Source of the DNA: Clostridia bacterium
GTDB taxonomy: Bacteria; Bacillota; Clostridia; Christensenellales; Aristaeellaceae
Assembly (NCBI GenBank): GCA_017550745.1
Contig: JAFZOG010000062.1
Span: 1-60,223, forward strand
DNA: 60,223 nucleotides
Direction of reading: 5' to 3'
The translations under genes and the position numbers were made by a program. Within the stretch, counting starts at the first letter, position 1, and each line of letters begins with the position of its first letter. Shown here one piece after another: positions 23,690-32,540 of this stretch. The notes under the pieces are model-generated. The model was not told the origin of the DNA and made no database searches. It worked only from the letters and a program-made list of their open reading frames with translations.

Positions 23690-24844
23690 TCATTTTGAAT
23701 AGCGCTTTCGCCGGTCAATTCCCGGAGCGCTGTAATACCGCTCCTTTTCCCGATACATCATCTGGTCGGCCAACACTTCCAGGTCATGTATATCCGCTTC
23801 CGGGTGCTCTCTGCGCGACGCATAGCCTACTGACAGCGACAGCCTATCTCCATACGCCCCGTGCCAGGAAGCCGAGCGGCGCTTGATCTGTTCCAGGAAA
23901 TCCGCGGGGGAAGCGGTCACCGCGGTGGCAATGAATTCGTCCCCGCCGGTTCGATAGACTTTTCCGCAAGAGCCGATCACCTTTGTCAGGCATTCAGCCG
24001 TGGCTGTGAGCAGCTCGTCTCCGGCAACATGGCCTTTGGTGTCGTTCGCTTCTTTCAAGCCGTTGACGTCGATGGAAAAAACGACAAAATCCTTCTCCAG
24101 CTCTTTTTCTTTGTAAAGCCCGCTATCCGTGTCATAGCTCCTTCTGTTATTGAGCTCCGTAAGCTCATCCGTCATGGAAATACGGATCAGCTGCTCCTCT
24201 TTTTTCTTTTGTTTGGCAATATCCCGTATCGTATAAATCAGTTCCTGGTAATGCCGCGTAGAAACCTTGCAAAGGCCGTAGCCTGCCACCACCATGATCA
24301 CCGTCTCTATGGAAAAGCCGCCCATTCTTCCCATAAAGTATTGAAACGCGTTTTCATAGTCCACCCGGAGGCCCGCGTAATAAGGCGAAACGATCCAAAC
24401 TGACAGCGTCATCATGAGATAGTTGAGCACAACAGCCACCGCGTAGATCTTAAAGTCGCAGAACAGCAGGCTGATCAGCGGCACAACAAACCAGGTGATA
24501 TAGATGCCAATGTGCGCGCTGTTCATCAGGATCAGCAGCAGATCGACCGCCAGAAACGCAATGATCGCCGCGCGCAGGGTGTTTCCTTCCCGTTTGATCA
24601 GCGCATAGTGGATACAGGAAAGCAAAAGGACCAGAACCGACACGGCAAGGCATGACGTATACGTGACGCTGTGAAAGATGCCCGCCCGTATAGCCAGCAT
24701 CAGCAAGGGGCCGATCAGGATGGAGAACCTGAGGAACTTATTCATCAGCAGGTTTGTTTTTCTCTGGTTTTCCTTCAAAAAGGTCTTATAATCCGATACT
24801 TCTGACCGGATGACCGCCTCATCCTGTTTTTCATCTCTTTTCAT
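23690..24844 (-). CDS. Membrane GGDEF diguanylate cyclase
   Basis: 384 residues. About six membrane helices (residues 45-200) form a compact sensor. A short coiled linker (AKQKKKEEQLIRISMTDELT) then leads to a GGDEF domain with intact signature (YRTGGDEFIA) and no RxxD inhibitory site. It would make c-di-GMP in response to a membrane or small-ligand signal. Start at 24844 with AAAGGA ten bases upstream. Confidence 0.88.
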   Translation of the reverse strand: MKRDEKQDEAVIRSEVSDYKTFLKENQRKTNLLMNKFLRFSILIGPLLMLAIRAGIFHSVTYTSCLAVSVLVLLLSCIHYALIKREGNTLRAAIIAFLAVDLLLILMNSAHIGIYITWFVVPLISLLFCDFKIYAVAVVLNYLMMTLSVWIVSPYYAGLRVDYENAFQYFMGRMGGFSIETVIMVVAGYGLCKVSTRHYQELIYTIRDIAKQKKKEEQLIRISMTDELTELNNRRSYDTDSGLYKEKELEKDFVVFSIDVNGLKEANDTKGHVAGDELLTATAECLTKVIGSCGKVYRTGGDEFIATAVTASPADFLEQIKRRSASWHGAYGDRLSLSVGYASRREHPEADIHDLEVLADQMMYREKERYYSAPGIDRRKRYSK

Positions 24845-24892
24845 AATGCTTGGTCCTTTCCTCCGATGATGAACCACTTTGTGAGACAGCTT

Positions 24893-27109
24893 TTAACTTG
24901 GGATGATCAAATAACGCGGCGAGAAGATCCCGCTGCCGCTCATTTTGTAATATCCCCTGAATACCCTGTCGATGACGATGGATACCCCTTCATTGTCCGT
25001 TCCTACCAGGATGATCAGGTATTGCCTTCGGCTGTACCGGGTCACCACATCCACATTCCGAATCGTCTGCCGGATGGATTGATCCATAAAGAACATTGCT
25101 TTTTCCAGCTCCTCGGTCTGCGGCGCAGCGCCGACAGGCGCTTCAAGCTCAATCAGAATCAGCTTAAAGGGATGGGCGAACCGGTGCTCCAGGTTGGAGA
25201 TGTATTCATACAGCCTCGCGAACTGCCTGTATTCCACATCCAGGGCGCCGTCATAGCTTCCGCTGGTTCTGATGCTGCACACGAGCTTGTCCGCGTCCAC
25301 CTTGCCCTCGGATTCAGTTTCGATGCTGTAGAAGTAATATCCGCCTTTGCCATTTTGCTTGACATGGTAGAGCGCTTTGTCCGCTTTGTTGAATATGATC
25401 GTGTAGGTCTCGGAGGGCGTGCTCATCGCTGCGCCGGCCGAGAGGGACGCCACGGAAATCTCCACATCCGCGTTCTTTTTCTGTGCAAACTCGCTGATTA
25501 CCTTTTGTATTCTGGCCTCCGCTTCTTCCCTGGACGCGTCTTTCACGAAGAGGATGAATTCATCCCCGCCGAGCCGGCAGCACAGGCCGTCATCGCTGTT
25601 ATCGGCAAGCATCTCCCCCGTCAGCTTCAGCGCCCTGTCCCCGGCGGAATGGCCGCTTGTATCGTTGATTTTCTTGAGATTGTCCATATCAAACAATACA
25701 AACCAGCCGTTATTCTCCTGCATGGCCTTGGCAATGGCCGTCTCCCCCGCGGTCCGCCCCATAATTCCCGTGATGAGGTCGATATCATCCGCGGCGTTTT
25801 GGGACATGAAGCTCTCCATCACTTGCTGCAGGAGCGCCGTGGACGCCTCCAGGTCGTCGTATGGCGCTTCAGGCTCTTCTTTGCTTCCCTGGTTCAGAAG
25901 CCCCTGATCCCACAGCCCGATGAATATATCCACAAACCGCGGGTCAAACTGCTTTCCCTTTCCTTCGATCAGCTCCCGCCGGATGTGTTCGGCATCGCAG
26001 GCCTTTCTGTATATGCGGTTGGAATTCATGGCGTCAAAGGCGTCCGCAATCGCGACGATCCTGGCCTCTTCCGATATCTCCTCTCCCTTCAGCCCGCGCG
26101 GGTAGCCATCGCCGTCATATCGTTCATGGTGGCTCCGGGCCACGTCTTCCGCCGCCTTGATGGCTATACGGTCCTTCAATATATCCCCGCCCATGGTGGT
26201 GTGGGACTTGACGATGCCATATTCCACATCCGTAAGCCGCGTAGGCTTATTCAAAATCGAATCAGGCACGCCGATCTTCCCGATATCGTGCAAAAGCGCC
26301 GCGTATCTGAGTTCATTGATCCGCTCCTCATCCCAGCCCAAGGCCTCCGCGACCAGCACTGCGTGTTGGCTCACACGGGTTGAATGGCCCTTGGTATAGG
26401 GATCCTTGGCGTCGATGGCATGCGCCAGCGTTTGGATCGTTTGGAAGGACATCTGCTCGATTTTGCGGCTGCGTTCCTCGGCCACGGCCGTCTGCCTGGC
26501 AACTTCCTCATTCAGCCTCCGGGCGTAGTCGATCTCCAGCAGCGCGTTCCGGTGATACTGAACCATGGCCAGGCCGGTAAAGACGGACAGCGTGATATAT
26601 ACGATGGCGAAGCGTTCCATGAATTCTTCCGTATAATATGCGGTAAACATATTTCTAAGCGGGGTAAAGAAAAGGACCGCGTAAAGAATACTGTAGTAAG
26701 CGGAGAAGATGATCCCGTATTTGACGCTTACGAAATAGCACAGCCCGATGGGAACCAGAAGAGAATACAGCATAGCCAAGCCGTTTGCTGCGCCGGTCAG
26801 CGCGTAAATCGTGAACGCGACTCCGCAGAAGATGGTGGGAATCAGGCTTGCAATATCGTCTCTCTTCAGCACGCGCGCGCAATATGCGCAGCCTATGCCC
26901 AAAAAAGCCACGACGATGGACGCGAACATCATGACATATTCATGCGAGACCGCGTTCAAGATAATCAGCACCACGCACAGCATGGTCGTGACGATGCTGA
27001 CAAAGAAAAGCATCTTCAAGTGGGTTTCCCGGCGTTCGCCCACATAGATCGATTGGTTCAATAGCCGCCACGTTTCCTTGACGATATTTTTCTTTTCCCG
27101 GCTTTTCAT
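24893..27109 (-). CDS. HD-GYP phosphodiesterase + GGDEF protein with degenerate third domain (7TM-like sensor)
   Basis: 738 residues. Hydrophobic N-terminus (about six helices, residues 30-190). HD-GYP domain residues about 220-400: YTKGHSTRVSQ, LLHDIGKIG, ARSHHERYDGDGYPRG, all consensus for c-di-GMP hydrolysis. GGDEF domain about 440-600 with CRLGGDEFILF, no RxxD. Residues about 610-738 are a degenerate GGDEF-like fold (TIRNVDVVTRYSRRQYLIIL) also found in the REC-GGDEF protein and in the next HD-GYP protein. Opposing activities in one chain suggest ligand-dependent switching. Confidence 0.9.
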   Translation of the reverse strand: MKSREKKNIVKETWRLLNQSIYVGERRETHLKMLFFVSIVTTMLCVVLIILNAVSHEYVMMFASIVVAFLGIGCAYCARVLKRDDIASLIPTIFCGVAFTIYALTGAANGLAMLYSLLVPIGLCYFVSVKYGIIFSAYYSILYAVLFFTPLRNMFTAYYTEEFMERFAIVYITLSVFTGLAMVQYHRNALLEIDYARRLNEEVARQTAVAEERSRKIEQMSFQTIQTLAHAIDAKDPYTKGHSTRVSQHAVLVAEALGWDEERINELRYAALLHDIGKIGVPDSILNKPTRLTDVEYGIVKSHTTMGGDILKDRIAIKAAEDVARSHHERYDGDGYPRGLKGEEISEEARIVAIADAFDAMNSNRIYRKACDAEHIRRELIEGKGKQFDPRFVDIFIGLWDQGLLNQGSKEEPEAPYDDLEASTALLQQVMESFMSQNAADDIDLITGIMGRTAGETAIAKAMQENNGWFVLFDMDNLKKINDTSGHSAGDRALKLTGEMLADNSDDGLCCRLGGDEFILFVKDASREEAEARIQKVISEFAQKKNADVEISVASLSAGAAMSTPSETYTIIFNKADKALYHVKQNGKGGYYFYSIETESEGKVDADKLVCSIRTSGSYDGALDVEYRQFARLYEYISNLEHRFAHPFKLILIELEAPVGAAPQTEELEKAMFFMDQSIRQTIRNVDVVTRYSRRQYLIILVGTDNEGVSIVIDRVFRGYYKMSGSGIFSPRYLIIPS

Positions 27110-27370
27110 CTTCGTTTTTCCCCGCCTTCCTGGACAAACCGTGATGCCTTCTGCGTGCGCTGCGCGTCCTGCTCCCGGTTGGAGGAATGCCTTCTAAACG
27201 CATGGCCGTGTCGGATTCCGCCTGCCGGTATTTGCTGGTAATGCCCGAGATAACATATCTGAAACAAGCAGCGCAATGGCCCGTTTGTCAGTGAACTGGC
27301 AGACAGCAAACGGCTGCTGCAGGCTCTCCAGAACCGCCCTCGCCCCGTCCGGGAAGGCGTATCGCCTCAT
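27110..27370 (-). pseudogene. Remnant of a PAS-type signalling gene
   Basis: An ATG at 27370 preceded by AAAGGAG opens MRRYAFPDGARAVLESLQQP, then FAVCQFTDKRAIALLVSD, which resembles the N-terminal PAS start of clostridial GGDEF/EAL proteins. The frame then breaks, and another frame continues with a short fragment (YVISGITSKYRQAESDTAMR) resembling the end of a PAS domain. Most of the gene, including any output domain, is missing. It lies between two HD-GYP-GGDEF genes. Confidence 0.55.
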
Positions 27371-27421
27371 GGTGCCAAGCTCCTTTTATCTTTGCATCGG
27401 GGACTCAATTGTTTTCGTTTG

Positions 27422-29719
27422 TTATACATCCACCTCGGCGACAGCGTAAACCGGGGAAAACCCGCCGTCTCCGTTCATCTTGTAATAGCCCCTGATAATA
27501 CGGTCTACGGCAATCTGCACGCCTTCCATGTTTGAACCCAGCAGAATGATCAGGAATTGATGGCGGCTGTACCGCGTGATCACGTCCACGTTTCTGATCG
27601 TCTGCTGAATCGCCTGCTCCATATAATACATGGCTTTTTCCAGTTCTTCCACGTGATAGCTGTCTCCCTCGTCCGCTTCAAGCGTGATCATGATCAGTTT
27701 AAAGGGATGGGAGAAGCGTTCTTTAATATTCTCTATGAATTCGTACAGGGTGGCAAAATGCCTGTACTCCACATCCATCGCGCCTTTATAACTCCCGCTG
27801 GTTCGGATGCTGCTGACGATCCTGTTGACATCTACCGTTTCCGTCCTGAACGATTCGGAATCCTGGCTGTAAAACTGATAGCTGTTCTTGCCGTTCTGTT
27901 TCACACAGTACAGCGTCTGATCCGCCCGGTTATATACCTTCATGTAGTTATCGGCGGGGGTGCACATCGCCATCCCGGCGGATATCGTCGCCATGGAGGT
28001 TTCGGCGTCCGCGTTTTTCTTCCCGTAGAAATCGCTGATGATCTGTTGAATCCTGTGCTCTGCCTCTTCCTGCGAAGCGCCTTCCAGAAAGCAGAGGAAT
28101 TCATCTCCGCCCAGCCTGCAGCAGATGGTGTTTTCGCTGTTGTCCATGAGCGTTTCGCCCATCATCCGCAGCACCCTGTCCCCCGCCTCATGGCCGTAGG
28201 TATCGTTGATTTTTTTCAGATTATCCACGTCAAGAAACGCAAGGCATCCGGCATTGTTTTTCATCGCCTCCGCAATGGCGACTTCCCCGGCGCTCCTGCT
28301 CTTGATCCCTGTGATGATGTCGATCTCCTCTACCATCCCCTGGGCGACAAATTTCCCTACGACCTCCTGCAGCAGCGCGGAAGAGGCGCCCAGATTCCCC
28401 AGGTCCTCTTCCGGATTATACCCGCCGATGTCGTCCAGCAGGCCCTTGTCCCACAAATCAATGAATATATCCGTAAAGCGGGGGTCAAACTGCTTCCCTT
28501 TTCCCTCCGTCAGTTCTTTGCGGATGTACTGGGGATCACACGCTTTTCTGTAAGCGCGGCTGGAGCACATGGCGTCAAAAGCGTCCGCCAGCGAAACGAT
28601 CCTGGCCGCCTCCGATATTTCCTCTCCCTTCAGCCCGCGGGGATAGCCTGTGCCGTCATATCTTTCGTGATGGCTTCTTGCCACGTCTTCCGCCATTTGA
28701 AGGATGGTCTTGCTCTTGAGGATATCCCCGCCGATATCGGTGTGCGACTTGACGATGTCATACTCCACCTCCGTCAGCTTCCTGGGATTGCTCAGGATCG
28801 CGTCAGGCACGCCGATCTTGCCGATGTCGTGCAGCAAAGCGGCGTTTCTCAGATCATCGATCCGATCTTGCCCCCATCCCAAAGCCTCCGCGACCTTCAC
28901 CGCGTACTGGCTGACCCGGGAAGAATGGTTTTTGGTATAGATGTCCTTGGCGTCGATGGCGTCCGCCAAAGAGCGGACGATCTGCAAGGAGAGATGCTTG
29001 TTTTCATTGGCTCTTTTCTCTAACTCGTTGGACAGTTGCTCCTGCCTTTGAATATAGGGCCGCACGATGATCATCGATAAAGCCGCCGATGTCATAATCA
29101 TCACCAGCAGGATGACGGAATAGCTGATGATGGTATCCCGGGTCCGCGCGGACAGCTGCGCTTCAAACCATGTTTCTGAAAAATCAGCGGCGATGATGCC
29201 CGCCACTTTCCCGGACGAATTAAAAACGGGACTGTAAGCGCTGTAAAACGTGCCCCACGCATCCGTATAGGGAACCGCGTCCACTGCCGCCGTTCCCTTG
29301 CTTGCGGTCGCAAGCGCTTCGGTGGCTTTCACTTCCGTGCCGAAAGGGCCGGGATCCTCCAGGGCGGGATCCACGGTGAAGGTAAACCTGCCGCCGCCCT
29401 CATCCCTGATCCCATATACATATTCCAGCTCCACATTGTCCCGGAAGACCGCAAGCGTATTATATATCTCCCGGTATTCCGGCGTATCCTCGTCTTCCGC
29501 CGTCAGTTTTTCCAGGATATCGCCTTTCACCGAGCCGGAAGCGCAGTTTGCGATATCCAGCATCCGCTGCTGGATGGATTGCCTGATGGCGTATCTGCTG
29601 TTGATAATGGAAACCGCGCAAAAAACGCTGCTTGAAAGGAGCAGAACAACCTCTATCAGCAGGATGATCTTTGTGGACAGCGAGGCTGCTTTCAGGTTTT
29701 TTATCAGATTATTACGCAT
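27422..29719 (-). CDS. HD-GYP + GGDEF protein with extracellular sensor
   Basis: 765 residues. Membrane helices near 20-40 and 200-225 bracket an extracellular domain of about 160 residues (LEYVYGIRDEGGGRFTFTVD) closely related to that of the protein at 29929-31236. HD-GYP about 245-420 (LLHDIGKIG, HHERYDGTGYPRG). GGDEF about 465-625 (CCRLGGDEFLCF). A degenerate GGDEF-like domain ends the chain (TIRNVDVITRYSRHQFLIIL). It is paralogous to the preceding HD-GYP-GGDEF gene but with a different sensor. It has its own promoter upstream. Confidence 0.9.
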   Translation of the reverse strand: MRNNLIKNLKAASLSTKIILLIEVVLLLSSSVFCAVSIINSRYAIRQSIQQRMLDIANCASGSVKGDILEKLTAEDEDTPEYREIYNTLAVFRDNVELEYVYGIRDEGGGRFTFTVDPALEDPGPFGTEVKATEALATASKGTAAVDAVPYTDAWGTFYSAYSPVFNSSGKVAGIIAADFSETWFEAQLSARTRDTIISYSVILLVMIMTSAALSMIIVRPYIQRQEQLSNELEKRANENKHLSLQIVRSLADAIDAKDIYTKNHSSRVSQYAVKVAEALGWGQDRIDDLRNAALLHDIGKIGVPDAILSNPRKLTEVEYDIVKSHTDIGGDILKSKTILQMAEDVARSHHERYDGTGYPRGLKGEEISEAARIVSLADAFDAMCSSRAYRKACDPQYIRKELTEGKGKQFDPRFTDIFIDLWDKGLLDDIGGYNPEEDLGNLGASSALLQEVVGKFVAQGMVEEIDIITGIKSRSAGEVAIAEAMKNNAGCLAFLDVDNLKKINDTYGHEAGDRVLRMMGETLMDNSENTICCRLGGDEFLCFLEGASQEEAEHRIQQIISDFYGKKNADAETSMATISAGMAMCTPADNYMKVYNRADQTLYCVKQNGKNSYQFYSQDSESFRTETVDVNRIVSSIRTSGSYKGAMDVEYRHFATLYEFIENIKERFSHPFKLIMITLEADEGDSYHVEELEKAMYYMEQAIQQTIRNVDVITRYSRHQFLIILLGSNMEGVQIAVDRIIRGYYKMNGDGGFSPVYAVAEVDV

Positions 29720-29805
29720 ATGCCCTTACCTTTCCCGTGAAACAAGCTTCCATCTGTATTCATGTATGCTTTTATGGCCTCCGCGTCTGGGTTTTCACCA
29801 TTTCC

Positions 29806-29834
29806 ATTATATAGGAAAATACAATTTCAGACAA
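29806..29834 (-). promoter_or_regulatory. Internal promoter of the signalling island
   Basis: On the minus strand TTGTCT (29829-29834) and TATAAT (29806-29811), spacer 17, about 90 bases before the HD-GYP-GGDEF start at 29719. The island can therefore be transcribed in at least two parts. Confidence 0.7.
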
Positions 29835-29928
29835 GAGAAAAGTATTTCCCGGATAGCGGTGCCGGCCCGCGGACAGCATCGCTTTATGCCCCGATCTGTT
29901 TTTCCCGCTGCGATCAGCCTGCCAAGGG

Positions 29929-31236
29929 TCAGTATCTTCTCCTGTCCTCATGCGTCAGGTAATACGCCCGTTTGTCAGCGTACATCGCGCTGTCAGCCCG
30001 ATTGAAAACCGTTATGTATTCCGTGTCCTGATCCGGGTCATACACCGCGTATCCCTTCGACATGGAGATCCTGCTCTGCTCTCCCGTCAGGTCCGCTGTC
30101 TTTGAAAACAGATCCGCATCGGATCCTTCGACAATCGCTATGAATTCATCTCCGCCAATTCTGTAGACCTTTCCGTTTTCAAAAGCCCGGCTCAGATTGC
30201 AAGCCGCCTCGGTGATGATCATGTCGCCCTTGGAATGCCCGTATCCGTCGTTGATCTCCTTCAGGCCGTTAATGTCAAAGACAGCCACGGCAAAATTGGC
30301 CTTGCCGCCTTTGATTGCTTCATCAAGCTGTTTGACGTGTTTATCATACGCAGCCCTGTTTCCGAGCCCGGTCAGGGCATCCACATAAGCCATGGAACGG
30401 ACATAGGAGATTTGCCTGGTCAGCTGGCTTTGAAGCGCATGGATTTTTTGTCCCAGCACTGTCATTTCATCGTTTGACTGCGGCGCCCCCTCATCTTTCC
30501 CAGAAGCGATCGCTGTCCCCGGAGACGTCTCGCGAACCAGGATTTCAATTTCGTCAGATACCACATTCATCTCATTGAAAAGCGCCGCGAACCGTTTCCT
30601 GAACCGCGCCGCCATCATGAAGATGATGGCAGCGGCAAACAAAAGCGAGACGATGCTGATCACCAGCGTCGTTGTCACCTGGCTGGAAATCTGCCGTTCA
30701 TACCAATCCGCGCTGAAATCAACGGCGATGATGCCGGCAACCTTCCGCTGGGTATCGAAAACCGGGGAATAAGCGCTGTAAAACCTTCCCCACTCGTCCA
30801 CATACGGCTCTTTATCCACGGACGGTATACCAAGGCTTGCCTGATAAAGCGCGTCCGTGTAAGGGATGTGGTCGCCGAATTCTCCGGGCGCTTCCGCATC
30901 CGGATCGATCATGAACACAAAGCTGCCGTCGCCCATATCCCGCACGCAATAAATATATTCAAGCTCGATATTTTCTTCAAAGCAGCTCAGCATTTTGTAA
31001 ACAGCCTGATACTCAGGCGTTCCTTTGTCCTCGGCTTCGAGCGTTTCGAGAATATCCCCGTCCAGCAGCGCCGCGGCTGTGTTGGATACGTCCAGCATTC
31101 TGTCCTCAATCAGCGATCTGATGGCCTTGCTGGACTGCATGATCAGCCCGTAGCCGAGAGACACATTCACAATGAGCAGAAATACGCTGAATAGTATAAT
31201 AACCATGCCTGTCCGGCTCAGCCTGCTCCGTTTCAC
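29929..31236 (-). CDS. GGDEF diguanylate cyclase with extracellular sensor
   Basis: 435 residues from a GTG at 31236; a longer frame back to 31344 would overlap the upstream gene. Helices near 12-32 and 195-220 bracket an extracellular domain with ILETLEAEDKGTPEYQAVYK and LEYIYCVRDMGDGSFVFMID. A HAMP-like linker and GGDEF domain follow with intact YRIGGDEFIAIV and no RxxD. The sensor is paralogous to that of the next gene, so one ligand may drive both synthesis and degradation. Confidence 0.88.
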   Translation of the reverse strand: MKRSRLSRTGMVIILFSVFLLIVNVSLGYGLIMQSSKAIRSLIEDRMLDVSNTAAALLDGDILETLEAEDKGTPEYQAVYKMLSCFEENIELEYIYCVRDMGDGSFVFMIDPDAEAPGEFGDHIPYTDALYQASLGIPSVDKEPYVDEWGRFYSAYSPVFDTQRKVAGIIAVDFSADWYERQISSQVTTTLVISIVSLLFAAAIIFMMAARFRKRFAALFNEMNVVSDEIEILVRETSPGTAIASGKDEGAPQSNDEMTVLGQKIHALQSQLTRQISYVRSMAYVDALTGLGNRAAYDKHVKQLDEAIKGGKANFAVAVFDINGLKEINDGYGHSKGDMIITEAACNLSRAFENGKVYRIGGDEFIAIVEGSDADLFSKTADLTGEQSRISMSKGYAVYDPDQDTEYITVFNRADSAMYADKRAYYLTHEDRRRY

Positions 31237-31340
31237 AATTCCATCCCCACTTTGCTGTCTTATTTTGCAAAAAATAGTTTCAGCATTTGAATTCCGGCAC
31301 GTCATCCGCGTCCATAAAAAACCGATCGGGCAAAGCGCAG

Positions 31341-32537
31341 TCACTGATTATCGATGGTGATGATGTCCGAAAGGATATAATGGAACAAAGGATAGGATGT
31401 GTTCTCGTTTTCTGTGTATCCGGCGGATAAATCACAGGTATCCGTTGGATCGTTGGGATTGATTCCGGTATAATCGCCCCGGAACACAAACCCGGTGTTT
31501 CCGCGCCGGAACTGTTCAATCGTGCTGTCCATGGCCTCCTGGGTTCCGGGAGCCGCAGCCTGCTGGTTCAGATCGATCATCTCCACCCATCCCTTTTCGA
31601 ATCCGGCGGATACGTCCGTTCCGTGAATGCGCCCGGATACCACCGATTCAATTTTTTTGTTTGACATCAGCGCATCCACGGCGGCAAGCACATAGGGCTC
31701 CCAGCAGATTCTGGAGGTGACCAGCGATGTGCCGGGGGCAACCTCCGACATGCTTTGATTGTATCCAACGAAATACACCGGCTGTTTCTGGGAAGCTTCC
31801 TCGCAGGCGATTGCCGGGCCGATGGTGTCCGTATGCTGGGAAATGATCACGCACCCGCCGCCAATCAGCCGCTGCGCCGCGTTCTTTTCCTCGGCGTAGC
31901 TGCTCCAGGTTTCCGTATAGCATACCCGCATCACAGCCTGGGGCACCACGGAGCGGACGCCCAGCAGAAAAGCGGTGTAGCCGGAGATGACCTCGGAAGT
32001 CGGGAAGGCCGCCACAAAGCCAACGATGGCCTGGTCCTCCGAGATGACCCCTTCTTCGACCAGCTGCCTAATTTTCATGCCCGCAGCGATGCCGCTGACG
32101 TAACGCCCCTGATACGCTTCACCCTTAAAGGTGTGGTAATTGTCGGGCACAGCCTGGCCGTTCATATCCATATAGGATGTCTGGCAGAACGCGATATCCG
32201 GGAACTCCGGCGCAAGCTGCCTGACCAACTCGCTGTAGCCGTTGAAAAAGATAATATCGCAGCCTTTTGCCGCCAGCTCCCGAACGGGGTCTTCCATTTG
32301 GTCGTCCAGCACGTTGCTGCACGTCAGGATCGTCACCTTATCCCCATATTTCTTTTCCACCGCGTCTTTTGCCAGAGAGAAGTTATAGGTATAAGGCGTG
32401 CATTCATCGTTGTCGTATACGAAGCCCACCGTCAGGCTGTCCCGGCTGCTGGAAAGGTTCAAAAGCCTGAAGCATTCGATGGTAGCGAACAGGATCACAA
32501 TGCAGGTCAGCGCAGCTGTGATATATACACGCTTCAT
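31341..32537 (-). CDS. BMP/Med-family extracellular solute-binding protein
   Basis: 398 residues. The N-terminus is a single hydrophobic helix (VYITAALTCIVILFATIECF) with no clear lipobox, so it may stay membrane-anchored. The rest matches the PnrA/Bmp/Med binding-protein fold (SLTVGFVYDNDE, IVGFVAAFPTSEVISGY, GCVIISQHTDT, YFVGYN, GFEKGWVEMID). Bmp proteins normally bind nucleosides for an ABC importer, but none is encoded nearby. It starts three bases after the beta-propeller/HD-GYP gene, AAAGGAG upstream. A sensory role is inferred. Confidence 0.85.
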   Translation of the reverse strand: MKRVYITAALTCIVILFATIECFRLLNLSSSRDSLTVGFVYDNDECTPYTYNFSLAKDAVEKKYGDKVTILTCSNVLDDQMEDPVRELAAKGCDIIFFNGYSELVRQLAPEFPDIAFCQTSYMDMNGQAVPDNYHTFKGEAYQGRYVSGIAAGMKIRQLVEEGVISEDQAIVGFVAAFPTSEVISGYTAFLLGVRSVVPQAVMRVCYTETWSSYAEEKNAAQRLIGGGCVIISQHTDTIGPAIACEEASQKQPVYFVGYNQSMSEVAPGTSLVTSRICWEPYVLAAVDALMSNKKIESVVSGRIHGTDVSAGFEKGWVEMIDLNQQAAAPGTQEAMDSTIEQFRRGNTGFVFRGDYTGINPNDPTDTCDLSAGYTENENTSYPLFHYILSDIITIDNQ

Positions 32538-32540
32538 ACC

